From a virus: DNA of 64,000 bases. The notes below the pieces were generated by a model. That model had not been told where the DNA came from. It saw only the letters and a list, made by a program, of their open reading frames with translations, and did not search any database. Position 1 is the stretch's first letter, and each line of letters begins with the position of its first letter. This document shows, piece by piece, positions 55,389-63,491 of this stretch. The stretch covers positions 1 through 64,000 of IMG/VR virus record IMGVR_UViG_3300036817_000261. One strand, 5' to 3'. A program made the position numbers and the translations under genes.

Positions 55389-56677
55389 AGCTCGACGTTT
55401 TCTACGTCACCTACCGGAACGACCTGTGCTGGGTCGTCTATTCAGCACAGCTTTTATTTAAGTACCTGAAAGCTGATTTCAGGGTCCACATTGTAGCGGA
55501 GCCCGACTGCGAAGAGATCTGTTCAACTTGGGGCCTGCCGTCAACCACCTTTCATTACGTTGCGCCCTGGCCGGACGGTTACGCCTTTGCGATGTATCAG
55601 AAGTCGATAGCAGATACTTACTCTGATGCTGACTACATCATGATTCTGGACTCAGATCACATGCTGATGCGCCCGGCCCAGCTCGAAAGCTTCATGGACG
55701 GCACCAAGCCGATCATCCGCTACAAAGAGTGGAACGATGATCCTAACGATGGATCCTTAATCGAGGGCAAGAAGCAGTGGGGGCCTCCAACCGAGCGCAC
55801 GCTGGGAATACCGCTGGATCGGGATTATATGCGCGGGCCTCCCTTTATCTTCGCTCGTAAGACTTTTGCTCGCGTGCGGGAGCGGGTTGAAGAGGTGACC
55901 GGGTTGCCATTCCATGATGCCGTCTACTCGAATAAACCCTACGACTATCGGACATTCCTCACCCATCCCAAAGTCTACTGCGATTATGAGGCCCTGGGGC
56001 TCTATGCGGCCAAGTTCGAACCTCATGATTACACCTTAGTGCACCAGCCGCCCAATGACGACTGGCCTTTCCGGGTTTTCTGGAGTTACGGCGATTGGAC
56101 GCAAGAGACGCGGGATCTGCTAGACAGTTTACTATATCGGCCAGAGCCATTCGATGGCGATATCTATGTCCAGACTCGAGTCGCCAGCCTTGTTAGTAAA
56201 CACGCCGTCGCTACCATCGTAGAGACCGGCACCTGCCGGGGCGATTCGACTAGGATCATGTCCCAGATGGCTCCTGTGGTCACGATGGAGCTTAACCCGG
56301 AGTTCTATCGCGCCACTAAGGACATGCCCAATGTGACCCGGCTCCAGGGCGATTCGGCTCAGCTTCTACCGAAGCTCCTGCCGGGAATCGCCGAGCCGAT
56401 TCTATTCTATCTGGACGCCCACTGGGGCGCTCACAGCCCACTCTTAGAAGAGCTGCAGGCTATCCGGCAGTGCCAGAAGCCTCCGGTTATCATCATTCAC
56501 GATTTCCAGAACCCTTACCGGGACGACCTGGGATACGACACCTGGGACATTGGCCCCTACACCATGGAGCTGATTGAACCCATACTGGAGCAGATCTACC
56601 CCAATGGCTATCTGCACCATCACAACATCGAAGCCTGCGGCCTACGGCGGGGGGTCGTCTACATCGAACCAGCATGA
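55385..56677 (+). CDS. bifunctional glycosyltransferase-methyltransferase-like protein
   Basis: 430 residues. The N-terminal half looks like a GT-A transferase with YIMILDSDHMLM (DSD near 89-91) and a conserved RGPPFIFARK. The C-terminal half (about 270-430) has the SAM-like VETGTCRGDS (from 280), VTMELNPEFY, LQGDSAQLLP, and FYLDAHWGAH. So one protein may add and methylate a sugar, or the two domains may act on different sites. Coupled by ATGA to the collar gene and to the next one. Confidence 0.75.
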   Translation: MKLDVFYVTYRNDLCWVVYSAQLLFKYLKADFRVHIVAEPDCEEICSTWGLPSTTFHYVAPWPDGYAFAMYQKSIADTYSDADYIMILDSDHMLMRPAQLESFMDGTKPIIRYKEWNDDPNDGSLIEGKKQWGPPTERTLGIPLDRDYMRGPPFIFARKTFARVRERVEEVTGLPFHDAVYSNKPYDYRTFLTHPKVYCDYEALGLYAAKFEPHDYTLVHQPPNDDWPFRVFWSYGDWTQETRDLLDSLLYRPEPFDGDIYVQTRVASLVSKHAVATIVETGTCRGDSTRIMSQMAPVVTMELNPEFYRATKDMPNVTRLQGDSAQLLPKLLPGIAEPILFYLDAHWGAHSPLLEELQAIRQCQKPPVIIIHDFQNPYRDDLGYDTWDIGPYTMELIEPILEQIYPNGYLHHHNIEACGLRRGVVYIEPA

Positions 56678-56871
56678 TCACTAGTCTTCTCTACCTTGTT
56701 ATCGCAGCCATTGTTCTAGGGCTAATCTGGTGGGTCTGCACCCAGCTACCGTTTATGGCCCCTTTCGCACACATCATTCAGGTGCTGTGTGTCGTAGTCT
56801 TTGTCATCTACGTCATTTACATTCTAATCGGCTTTATCGGAGCGGGAGGTCACGCCGCAGTGCCGCGATGA
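56674..56871 (+). CDS. two-TM small membrane protein
   Basis: 65 residues with two membrane helices (SLLYLVIAAIVLGLIWWV, and IIQVLCVVVFVIYVIYILIG). It resembles small Thivi_2564-type phage/prophage membrane proteins and also a class II holin. In this island it may anchor or translocate something for the glycosyltransferases; holin function cannot be excluded. ATGA-coupled on both sides. Confidence 0.65.
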   Translation: MITSLLYLVIAAIVLGLIWWVCTQLPFMAPFAHIIQVLCVVVFVIYVIYILIGFIGAGGHAAVPR

Positions 56872-57683
56872 TCTCGCTGACGTTGCAGTGCTGCCCCTAC
56901 GACGTGGAAGCAGCCATCGAGCTGACCCGCTTAATTGTTAAGACTCAAAAGGAACGCAAGGCCGGAGCAGAGTTTTTCTTAATCTACCGCAAGGATTGTC
57001 CGACCGGCATCATTAAAGAGTTCCAAGCAATCGCAGGCCAGAAGTTTAAAGCCCTGGCCTGTGTCGCCCGCAACCACGACACCGGCTGGCCGGGCGGCTC
57101 CAACATGCTCGCGGCCAGCGCCTTTATCGAGATGGAGATCCTGCGCCGGAACGACACCGCCAGGAACGAAGCCTTTCTGCTTTTTGAGCCGGACTGTATC
57201 CCGATGGCCGAGGACTGGATAGAACAGCTCTCGAGCGAATGGGACCGGGCTAAAGCCCTAGGCAAAGAGGCGACTGGTCACTGGCACCAACAGGGCGATG
57301 GCAGCACCCTCCACATGAACGGCAACGCGATTTTCCGGTTCGACTACTTTGAGCGCCACCCGACCACAATAGTCGGCTGCGGCACCCAAGGGTGGGATTA
57401 CTGGTTCAGAGACCGGATCATCCCGATTAGCTGTGACACCTATGCGATCTACCAGCTTTACCAGCGCCAATCGATCACGATAGAGGAATTGGCCACGGTT
57501 ACGAAGCACGGTCGCCGACCGGCGCTGCTTCACGGGATCAAGGATTCGAGTGGCCGCAAAGCTGCCGAGGAGCTGATTTTTCCGTCACAAGTGCCTGAAA
57601 AACAGCAAAATTCTTTACTTATTCTTAAGGAAGAGGTGCCAGACGCACAAAATGTGCTTGCACCGATGCCTGTTGAGGAGTAA
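56868..57683 (+). CDS. glycosyltransferase-like protein
   Basis: 271 residues from ATG 56868. The N-terminus MISLTLQCCPYDVEAAIELT is followed by FFLIYRKDCPTGIIKEF, WPGGSNMLAASAF, and LLFEPDCIPMAEDW, where EPDC is a DxD-like site. A third GT-like gene in the same island. The 3' end contains copy D of the 48-bp element, which encodes SQVPEKQQNSLLILKE. Confidence 0.65.
   Translation: MISLTLQCCPYDVEAAIELTRLIVKTQKERKAGAEFFLIYRKDCPTGIIKEFQAIAGQKFKALACVARNHDTGWPGGSNMLAASAFIEMEILRRNDTARNEAFLLFEPDCIPMAEDWIEQLSSEWDRAKALGKEATGHWHQQGDGSTLHMNGNAIFRFDYFERHPTTIVGCGTQGWDYWFRDRIIPISCDTYAIYQLYQRQSITIEELATVTKHGRRPALLHGIKDSSGRKAAEELIFPSQVPEKQQNSLLILKEEVPDAQNVLAPMPVEE
57583..57630 (+). repeat. 48-bp conserved element, copy D (divergent)
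   Basis: GTCACAAGTGCCTGAAAAAC, AGCAAAATTC, then TTATTCTTAAGG. It has a one-base gap relative to copies A-C and lies in coding sequence near the 3' end of the last glycosyltransferase-like gene. Confidence 0.6.
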
Positions 57684-57758
57684 GCCAAAAACTGCAGTTC
57701 GGCAGAATCTGCTCTCTTTTTCTGCCAAGGCCTGTCACCGGGGCCTCTAGAGTTGTTC

Positions 57759-57809
57759 GGGGTGCGTTAAGGGAATCAAGCTGGCGGGCGAGCCAGGAAA
57801 CCGCACCCC
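57759..57809 (+). promoter_or_regulatory. structured leader of the capsid gene
   Basis: GGGGTGCG (57759-57766) pairs with CGCACCCC (57802-57809). Inside are TTAAGGGAATC, a hairpin CTGGC/GCCAG and AGCCAGGAAACC, whose order recalls parts of a cobalamin riboswitch. A further TGCCT/AGGCA hairpin follows, and no Shine-Dalgarno precedes ATG 57852. Likely controls translation or RNA stability; the riboswitch resemblance is partial. Confidence 0.5.
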
Positions 57810-57851
57810 AATTCTGCCTTTTTACAGGCAACATCTCTAGATCATAACGTT

Positions 57852-59093
57852 ATGGGCGACTGTATTGTAACCCCGGTCCAGGCCGTTGACTTTGCTAACA
57901 GAGACAACAACAGGCTGGTCGGGCAGATCACAACTCTCATTATGCGGCGCGCGCCGTACAATGACACTCTCGATGGCGGCGTTTTCGAGAACGCTATTTC
58001 CGATCAGCAACGCAACGTAGTCGTTGAACGACCGATTCTGGGCCAGTCACTGGTTCTACCAGAATACATCAACGACACCGATTCCTGCGGCACCTTTGGA
58101 CAGATCGCGCAAGTCGGCACGACCGAATATGTAACTCGGTTAGGTACGCTTAGAGGTCGCGGCCCGAAGGTTTGCGTAAAGCAAATGCGCAGTGCGTTCC
58201 AGAACTCATATGTCGCAGTTCAAGACTCACTCCAAAAGCAGTTACTCTATCTGGCTAACTGCGACGTGCGTTCTCAGCTGTTTTTACATAGCGGCGTTAA
58301 GGTTAAGATTAACCAGGGCCGCACGTTTGAGCAGATGGTCAACGGCGATGTGCAGATGATTGACGTTCCCGTCAATGACTCGACGCCGCCGGATGCAAAC
58401 CTGACCTTCTCGTTCCTGCAGTACTTGTTAGTTTTCGCACATGAAACTTTACTGTGCGAGAGCTTCGAATCCGAGAAGGGAACGGTAGCTAAATTCATCG
58501 GCGCACAGACGCAATTGAACGTCTTCCGCGATGAACTCAATGTTCACCAAGACTTGCAGTACCTAACTACTGGCCGCTACGAGCTTGGTAATGAGTCCAT
58601 AACCGGGTACTCCTGGGAAGGACCCTATAGAGGCATTGCATTTGGCATTGATCAGCAGCCTCTCAGGTTCAACCAGTTCACCGTCTTAAACGGCCAGCTG
58701 ATTCCACAGTTCATCGAGCCCGAGATTGCGGTGCCGGTGACCACGGGCTTCGGCGCGCGGACTAACCCAGCGTGGCTCTACGCTCAGTACGAGGTTGGTT
58801 TCCTCATGTTCGCCAACTCGTTCCGCCGGTTAGTTCCCGAGCAATACTTAGGAGTTGGTGATTGGAAATTTCCGGCTCAATTCGCACAAGGCGAATTGGA
58901 GTTCACGGTCATCCGCGACAACGACTGCAACACCTACGGCGATTACGGCTACCACATCTATCAGATGATCCGAGCCTATCGCCCGGAGCGCCCTCATGCC
59001 GTGATTCCCATCATGTACAAGAGGTGCAACCCGACCTTCAACTTCCTAACCTGCCCGAGCTATCCTGGCTCTGCTAGCGGTTACGCGATGTAA
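57852..59093 (+). CDS. probable major capsid protein
   Basis: 413 residues, directly after the scaffold and glycosyltransferase island, followed by a strong terminator, as for a highly expressed capsid gene. The sequence is a smooth alpha/beta mix with few charged runs (VNGDVQMIDVPVNDSTPPDA and others) and no enzyme motif. No single residue proves it is the capsid; the position and single-gene unit are the evidence. Its leader lacks a Shine-Dalgarno. Confidence 0.7.
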   Translation: MGDCIVTPVQAVDFANRDNNRLVGQITTLIMRRAPYNDTLDGGVFENAISDQQRNVVVERPILGQSLVLPEYINDTDSCGTFGQIAQVGTTEYVTRLGTLRGRGPKVCVKQMRSAFQNSYVAVQDSLQKQLLYLANCDVRSQLFLHSGVKVKINQGRTFEQMVNGDVQMIDVPVNDSTPPDANLTFSFLQYLLVFAHETLLCESFESEKGTVAKFIGAQTQLNVFRDELNVHQDLQYLTTGRYELGNESITGYSWEGPYRGIAFGIDQQPLRFNQFTVLNGQLIPQFIEPEIAVPVTTGFGARTNPAWLYAQYEVGFLMFANSFRRLVPEQYLGVGDWKFPAQFAQGELEFTVIRDNDCNTYGDYGYHIYQMIRAYRPERPHAVIPIMYKRCNPTFNFLTCPSYPGSASGYAM

Positions 59094-59099
59094 TCAAAT

Positions 59100-59131
59100 C
59101 AGGGCGGCGTCAAAGCCGCCCTGTTAGTTTT
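59100..59131 (+). terminator. rho-independent terminator after the capsid gene
   Basis: CAGGGCGGC/GCCGCCCTG, nine perfect pairs, then TTAGTTTT. Placed 7 bases after the stop. Confidence 0.9.
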
Positions 59132-59247
59132 CCACCGGGAGGGGTCGGGAGTGGCCTTTAAACCCAAAACAGAAAGGAAACGCCAATTAGTTTTTCTTCA
59201 AGAAACTAAAAAGAAAGTTCACGGCAATTCCTGGCCCCTCATTTTTT

Positions 59248-59583
59248 ATGAGCAAAACAATCGATCTCGGTAAAAGGCCTTCTGAGCTGGAGGACTCTAT
59301 CATGCCCAGCAACAAAAAGGATGAGCCTTACTATCCTGACCTCTACATCGATAGCGATGATCCGAAGTTAGCTGACATCCCCGACAAAGGGGAGTGCATG
59401 ATCAAGTATCGAGTGTGCAGCCGGACGCACCGGGAGGAAGGAAAGGATAAGGACAAGAAGCACTCCTGCTCAGTCCGCTTAGAGATCATGTCGATCACCC
59501 CTCCTGAAAAGGAGAAGAAGAAAAACGGCAGCTACGGCGAGGACGCCCGCAAAAGCTTTGGTGACTATTTCAAAGGCAAATGA
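59248..59583 (+). CDS. hypothetical head-associated protein
   Basis: 111 residues: YYPDLYIDSDDPKLADIPDK and GECMIKYRVCSRTHREEGKD. Charged, with a PDLYI... pattern seen in small proteins after phage capsid genes, some of which decorate or stabilise the head. Leader sequence contains TTAGTTT/AAACTAA and GAGGGG/CCCCTC inverted repeats. Confidence 0.6.
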   Translation: MSKTIDLGKRPSELEDSIMPSNKKDEPYYPDLYIDSDDPKLADIPDKGECMIKYRVCSRTHREEGKDKDKKHSCSVRLEIMSITPPEKEKKKNGSYGEDARKSFGDYFKGK

Positions 59584-61454
59584 TTATCGCAAGTGAAGTC
59601 TTTAATCAGGTTGGCCGGGTGCTAGGCACCTGCGACGACGGCTACGTCTATGACGTCTTAACTCGAGCGGTCGAGTTGCTCGCCAACAAGCCCACTAAAA
59701 CTAACATCCTGTGGGATCCGATGCTGATCTATGTCGATATCCCCATTGTCCAGAATTACTACGTCTGTCTTCCGCCCCACGTCGAAAAGCCGGTTAAAGT
59801 TAACATCAATAAGCAGCCAAGCTTCACCCGGAACCAGTTCTTTGAGTTCAGTATCAACGGGCCCGGCAGCCAGGACCCGGAATCAGGCTTTAGCTGGCAA
59901 GATCGAGGCTGGAACTGTTTGCAGAAGCCCTGGCCCGCCAGTGGCGACTACCTTTTTATTGGTTCGACTAACGCAAACGACAACAACACCCAGGTCCTAG
60001 TCAACATCATCAACCAAGATCATTCGACTACGTGGTTGACCGTCTTTATCGGCCAAGCCACGACAGTTAAAGCCTACGGGATTCAGGAAGTTTCTAAGCC
60101 GGTCACTCAAGGCACCCTGCAGCTCTATTCGGGGCCTTTCATCATCCAGTCAAAGCTTGTGGCTAACTGGGGACCCACGGTGCTCTATCCCCAGTTTGAA
60201 TGGATCAAACTCTCGCAGGCCGGAGTCAGTGCGAAGATCTTAGCTCGCCGCCGGACCTATAAAATCACTTCTTCAACCGATGTCATCCCCCTCTCCAACC
60301 GCCAAGCCATCATAACCTCCTGCATCGCCATCAAAGCCTACGACACCCTCAACTGGGACGACGCAGCAACCGCAGAGCAGAATGCTTTTCGATTTCTGGA
60401 CGAGGATCAAGCAGCCCGGAACCTCTTCCAGAGAGTTTCCAACATGGCCGAAACCACTCCGACGCTTAATCTCCAGATCAACACCCGAGACGCGATCATC
60501 GTTGCCGACATCTACGACTTCGCCTGCGACGTCTTCGGCCCCATAGGCCAGCAGAAGATTTTCGACCGGATGACCGAGGCAATCGAGTTGCTGGCTAACC
60601 TCGGGCCTAACTGGGACCCCTTGATTGGTTACGTGGATATCCAGACCTGGGATTCCTTCTATGTGACGCTCCCCTACTACGTGGATCAGGTTTTGGCCAT
60701 CAATGTGAATAAGTCGGTCGGCACCTTTCGTAATGAGTGGTTCGAATTCCACATGAACGGGTTGGGCCAAGACAACGATAATGCCGATGCGGTGGGCTCA
60801 AACCGCCCCTGCGGCGGCTGGGAAGAGGTGGGAGAGTTCCCATGCGCCTTTCCTTTATTCAGCCCGGCTTACTTGGTAGCGCAGCCGGTGAGCGCGGGCG
60901 ACAACGGGATCCTTATCCGAGCCTGGGGGATCGATCAGAATGATCTTCCGATCATGTCGGTCTCGGACGGTCGCCCAGGGGCCAGGATAAGTTGTGAGCA
61001 AACCGGCTACGACCTCTCGGATCAATCGGTCCCCTACAAGCGGGTTGACCGGATAGTGATCGAGGGAGCCAACCAGGGTTTCATCACCCTTTACGCAACC
61101 GATGGGACCCAACTATTGCAGAATTTAGGAACGTTCTGGCCGGGCGTCCCAGAGCCTCGGTTCCGGGTGATCAGGATCGGGCAAAAAGCGGTCACGATCC
61201 GCATGCGCTACAAGAAGCGGTGGCTCAAAATCTCAAGCCTTACTGACCCCATTCACATGCGCAGCCGTTCTGCCATGTTTAATGCGCTGCGCTCGATCCA
61301 GACGTCCACCACTGACCCTAATAGCGCCCAGGCCCTCCTTATGGCCGCAAAGACGCAGCTCAACCAAGAATGGCGCGCCACTCACCCGCAGGACGACTTA
61401 AGCCTGCAATTTGATCCATCGATCTGGGGAGGTTCGATGATCACGATGCCATGA
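59580..61454 (+). CDS. tail/head-completion-like protein with an internal duplication
   Basis: 624 residues. Residues about 8-180 (VLTRAVELLANK, WDPMLIYVDIP, YVCLPPHVEKP, FFEFSINGPG) are repeated at about 315-410 (RMTEAIELLANL, WDPLIGYVDIQ, YVTLPYYVDQV, WFEFHMNGLG). So it is two like domains fused. In this place, podovirus phages carry tail tubular or adaptor proteins. The two halves may give the protein a pseudo-dimeric form. Function assigned by context only. Confidence 0.65.
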   Translation: MIIASEVFNQVGRVLGTCDDGYVYDVLTRAVELLANKPTKTNILWDPMLIYVDIPIVQNYYVCLPPHVEKPVKVNINKQPSFTRNQFFEFSINGPGSQDPESGFSWQDRGWNCLQKPWPASGDYLFIGSTNANDNNTQVLVNIINQDHSTTWLTVFIGQATTVKAYGIQEVSKPVTQGTLQLYSGPFIIQSKLVANWGPTVLYPQFEWIKLSQAGVSAKILARRRTYKITSSTDVIPLSNRQAIITSCIAIKAYDTLNWDDAATAEQNAFRFLDEDQAARNLFQRVSNMAETTPTLNLQINTRDAIIVADIYDFACDVFGPIGQQKIFDRMTEAIELLANLGPNWDPLIGYVDIQTWDSFYVTLPYYVDQVLAINVNKSVGTFRNEWFEFHMNGLGQDNDNADAVGSNRPCGGWEEVGEFPCAFPLFSPAYLVAQPVSAGDNGILIRAWGIDQNDLPIMSVSDGRPGARISCEQTGYDLSDQSVPYKRVDRIVIEGANQGFITLYATDGTQLLQNLGTFWPGVPEPRFRVIRIGQKAVTIRMRYKKRWLKISSLTDPIHMRSRSAMFNALRSIQTSTTDPNSAQALLMAAKTQLNQEWRATHPQDDLSLQFDPSIWGGSMITMP

Positions 61455-61455
61455 T

Positions 61456-63303
61456 ATGGCTGCGCAGAACTACCAGATTATCTTGGACGGCCAGTATGTG
61501 GGCGGAGTTGATTCGCTGCTCTATCCGACTGACTTAGCTCAAGGCACCTACGCCTGGACAGTCAACACGGTTAACCGGGGTGGCATCGTGCAAACCCGGC
61601 CCGGTAAACGGCGCATCGTGTCTTTCTGTGGCAGGCGCGGCCAAGGCCATTACTGGGTCCGCACAATTGATGACCTCAACTACGAAATGGTGGCCATTGA
61701 CGGCAAGGTTTACTGGGCAATAGCACCACTGGCTCAAGGCGGCAGCGCCTGGACCCAGCTAGCCGGAGTTAGTTTTAATCCTGATGCCCAATGGATCTAC
61801 TTCTCGAATTCGGTCCAGGCCCTCAAATACGATGACGCTAACAACATCGTTGTTTTACCCAATCCAAAGAATGTCGTCTTCATGCAGGACGGCACCAGCC
61901 AGCCCTGCTACTGGGATTTGAGCGACTTTTCTAGCGGGATTGTCAACGAGAGCTATGTGACGGGCAACCCGCGCAAGCCCATGCCGATCGGCACGGCTAT
62001 GCTTTGGCAGGATAACCGGCTCTGGTTAGCTCAAAATGAGTTAGTTTTTGCGAGCGATCTGCTTTACGGCGCTAGTTTCACCGAAGAAGGATATCTGGCC
62101 AGCCAGACGGGCTTCCGTTTCCCGCGCAAGGTCGTAAACCTCTACCCAGCGCCGGTCCAGGGAGTCAATGTCTACACCGATAGCTCTTTCCATGCGCTCC
62201 AGAGCTTTATTCAGGACCGGACCACTTGGTCAACCACTCCTAATTTCCAGAGCGATATTAACTTGGAAATCGGCCTCGTGGGGCCCTTCGCTTATGGGCT
62301 CTTGCACGGCATGCCCTGGTTAATGACCCACCGGGGGATCATCAGCTATGACCGGGCACTCACCACTAACCTCTCCACGGTGATTCTGACGGCGGATGGT
62401 GAAATGCAGCGCTCTAAGGACTTACTCGCCCCGGATATCAGCGGGATCACGCTTGGAGTCTGGGAAAACATCCTGCTAGTCGCAGTTCCGGCCAGCGCCC
62501 TCCAGAACCGGCACACTTGGATCATGGACGCCGGGATTGCCGAGAAACTCAATAACACTCAAGGGGCCTGTTGGAGCGGCATCTGGGTGGGAACTTTTCC
62601 TATTCAGTTTACTAGCCCGATCGTGAATGGCACCCAGCATAACTACGAGCTGGCTTATTCTGGAGGTTTCCTTGCTCTCAACGCTGGGGACAGCCCCAGC
62701 CCGCAGCCGGAAGGTACTATGGCCCTCCAGGCTAATATCCATCTGTGGGAAAACTTCATTCCTAATCAGATCGATAATAACGAGACCGATGTTAGCTGCA
62801 GCTTTGAGACCAAGGCTTTCACGCTGACAACCGACGACTACTACCGGTTCGTTTTCGCCGAATTCATGATTATTAACTTAAAAGGAGTGGTCCCGGTGCA
62901 GGTTTATGTGACGGGCCTTGCCGGGAACTATCAGCCGCTTTTTTCGACGAGCTTGCGGGCCGACGTGGGGCCCTGGGGCAACCCCAGTCTCGAGACAGTC
63001 CTTTACTACGTCGCTGAGGGCCGCACGACCGAGTTTGAGAACTATCGCAAACAGGTCCGGCACATGCGGACTAAAGAGTTCGTGGTCAACGAAGAGAATA
63101 ATACGAGCGACGGCGCGGCCTGTGTCGAGATTGGTCGCCCGGATGGGATCGATAAAGCTTTCCAGATAATGATCCAGTGGCAGGGCCGGATGGGCATCCG
63201 CATGATCAAATTCTTTTACGACCGGCAGCTGCAATCGCCCCAGGGTGTTTGCCCGGTCGACGAGTCCACCACCCCGCACATTGTTTTGGAGGCAACCGCA
63301 TGA
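61456..63303 (+). CDS. tail tubular B-like protein
   Basis: 615 residues, beta-rich with repeated short strands suggestive of a propeller-like body (VNRGGIVQTRPGKRRIVSFC, QALKYDDANNIVVLP, LWQDNRLWLAQNELVFASDL, and NLYPAPVQGVNVYTDSSF). It follows the duplicated gene, as tail tubular A and B follow each other in podoviruses. A tail nozzle role is inferred, with no signature motif. Confidence 0.6.
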   Translation: MAAQNYQIILDGQYVGGVDSLLYPTDLAQGTYAWTVNTVNRGGIVQTRPGKRRIVSFCGRRGQGHYWVRTIDDLNYEMVAIDGKVYWAIAPLAQGGSAWTQLAGVSFNPDAQWIYFSNSVQALKYDDANNIVVLPNPKNVVFMQDGTSQPCYWDLSDFSSGIVNESYVTGNPRKPMPIGTAMLWQDNRLWLAQNELVFASDLLYGASFTEEGYLASQTGFRFPRKVVNLYPAPVQGVNVYTDSSFHALQSFIQDRTTWSTTPNFQSDINLEIGLVGPFAYGLLHGMPWLMTHRGIISYDRALTTNLSTVILTADGEMQRSKDLLAPDISGITLGVWENILLVAVPASALQNRHTWIMDAGIAEKLNNTQGACWSGIWVGTFPIQFTSPIVNGTQHNYELAYSGGFLALNAGDSPSPQPEGTMALQANIHLWENFIPNQIDNNETDVSCSFETKAFTLTTDDYYRFVFAEFMIINLKGVVPVQVYVTGLAGNYQPLFSTSLRADVGPWGNPSLETVLYYVAEGRTTEFENYRKQVRHMRTKEFVVNEENNTSDGAACVEIGRPDGIDKAFQIMIQWQGRMGIRMIKFFYDRQLQSPQGVCPVDESTTPHIVLEATA

Positions 63304-63488
63304 GCAGCCCGCCTACACCTCCCAGCCAGGGAGTAGTTCATCTGGTGCCGCAAACCGGCATGCCGCCGGTCTACCAGAAACGTTCCAGGGAACTCATCTA
63401 TGACGCTCTGCAAATGGACGTGAGATTCATCAAGAATCCCTTCGGCCCGCAGCTCCTGATCTTGTCACGACCTAACCATCACTGGTAG
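63300..63488 (+). CDS. small hypothetical protein
   Basis: 62 residues (MSSPPTPPSQGVVHLVPQTG), Pro-rich start then helical. ATGA overlap with the tail gene before it. Probably a minor tail protein. Confidence 0.6.
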   Translation: MSSPPTPPSQGVVHLVPQTGMPPVYQKRSRELIYDALQMDVRFIKNPFGPQLLILSRPNHHW

Positions 63489-63491
63489 CCC

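Noticed and set aside
57684-57851. Self-cleaving ribozyme in the capsid leader
   Set aside because: No CUGANGA/GAAA hammerhead core or HDV-like nested helices were found.
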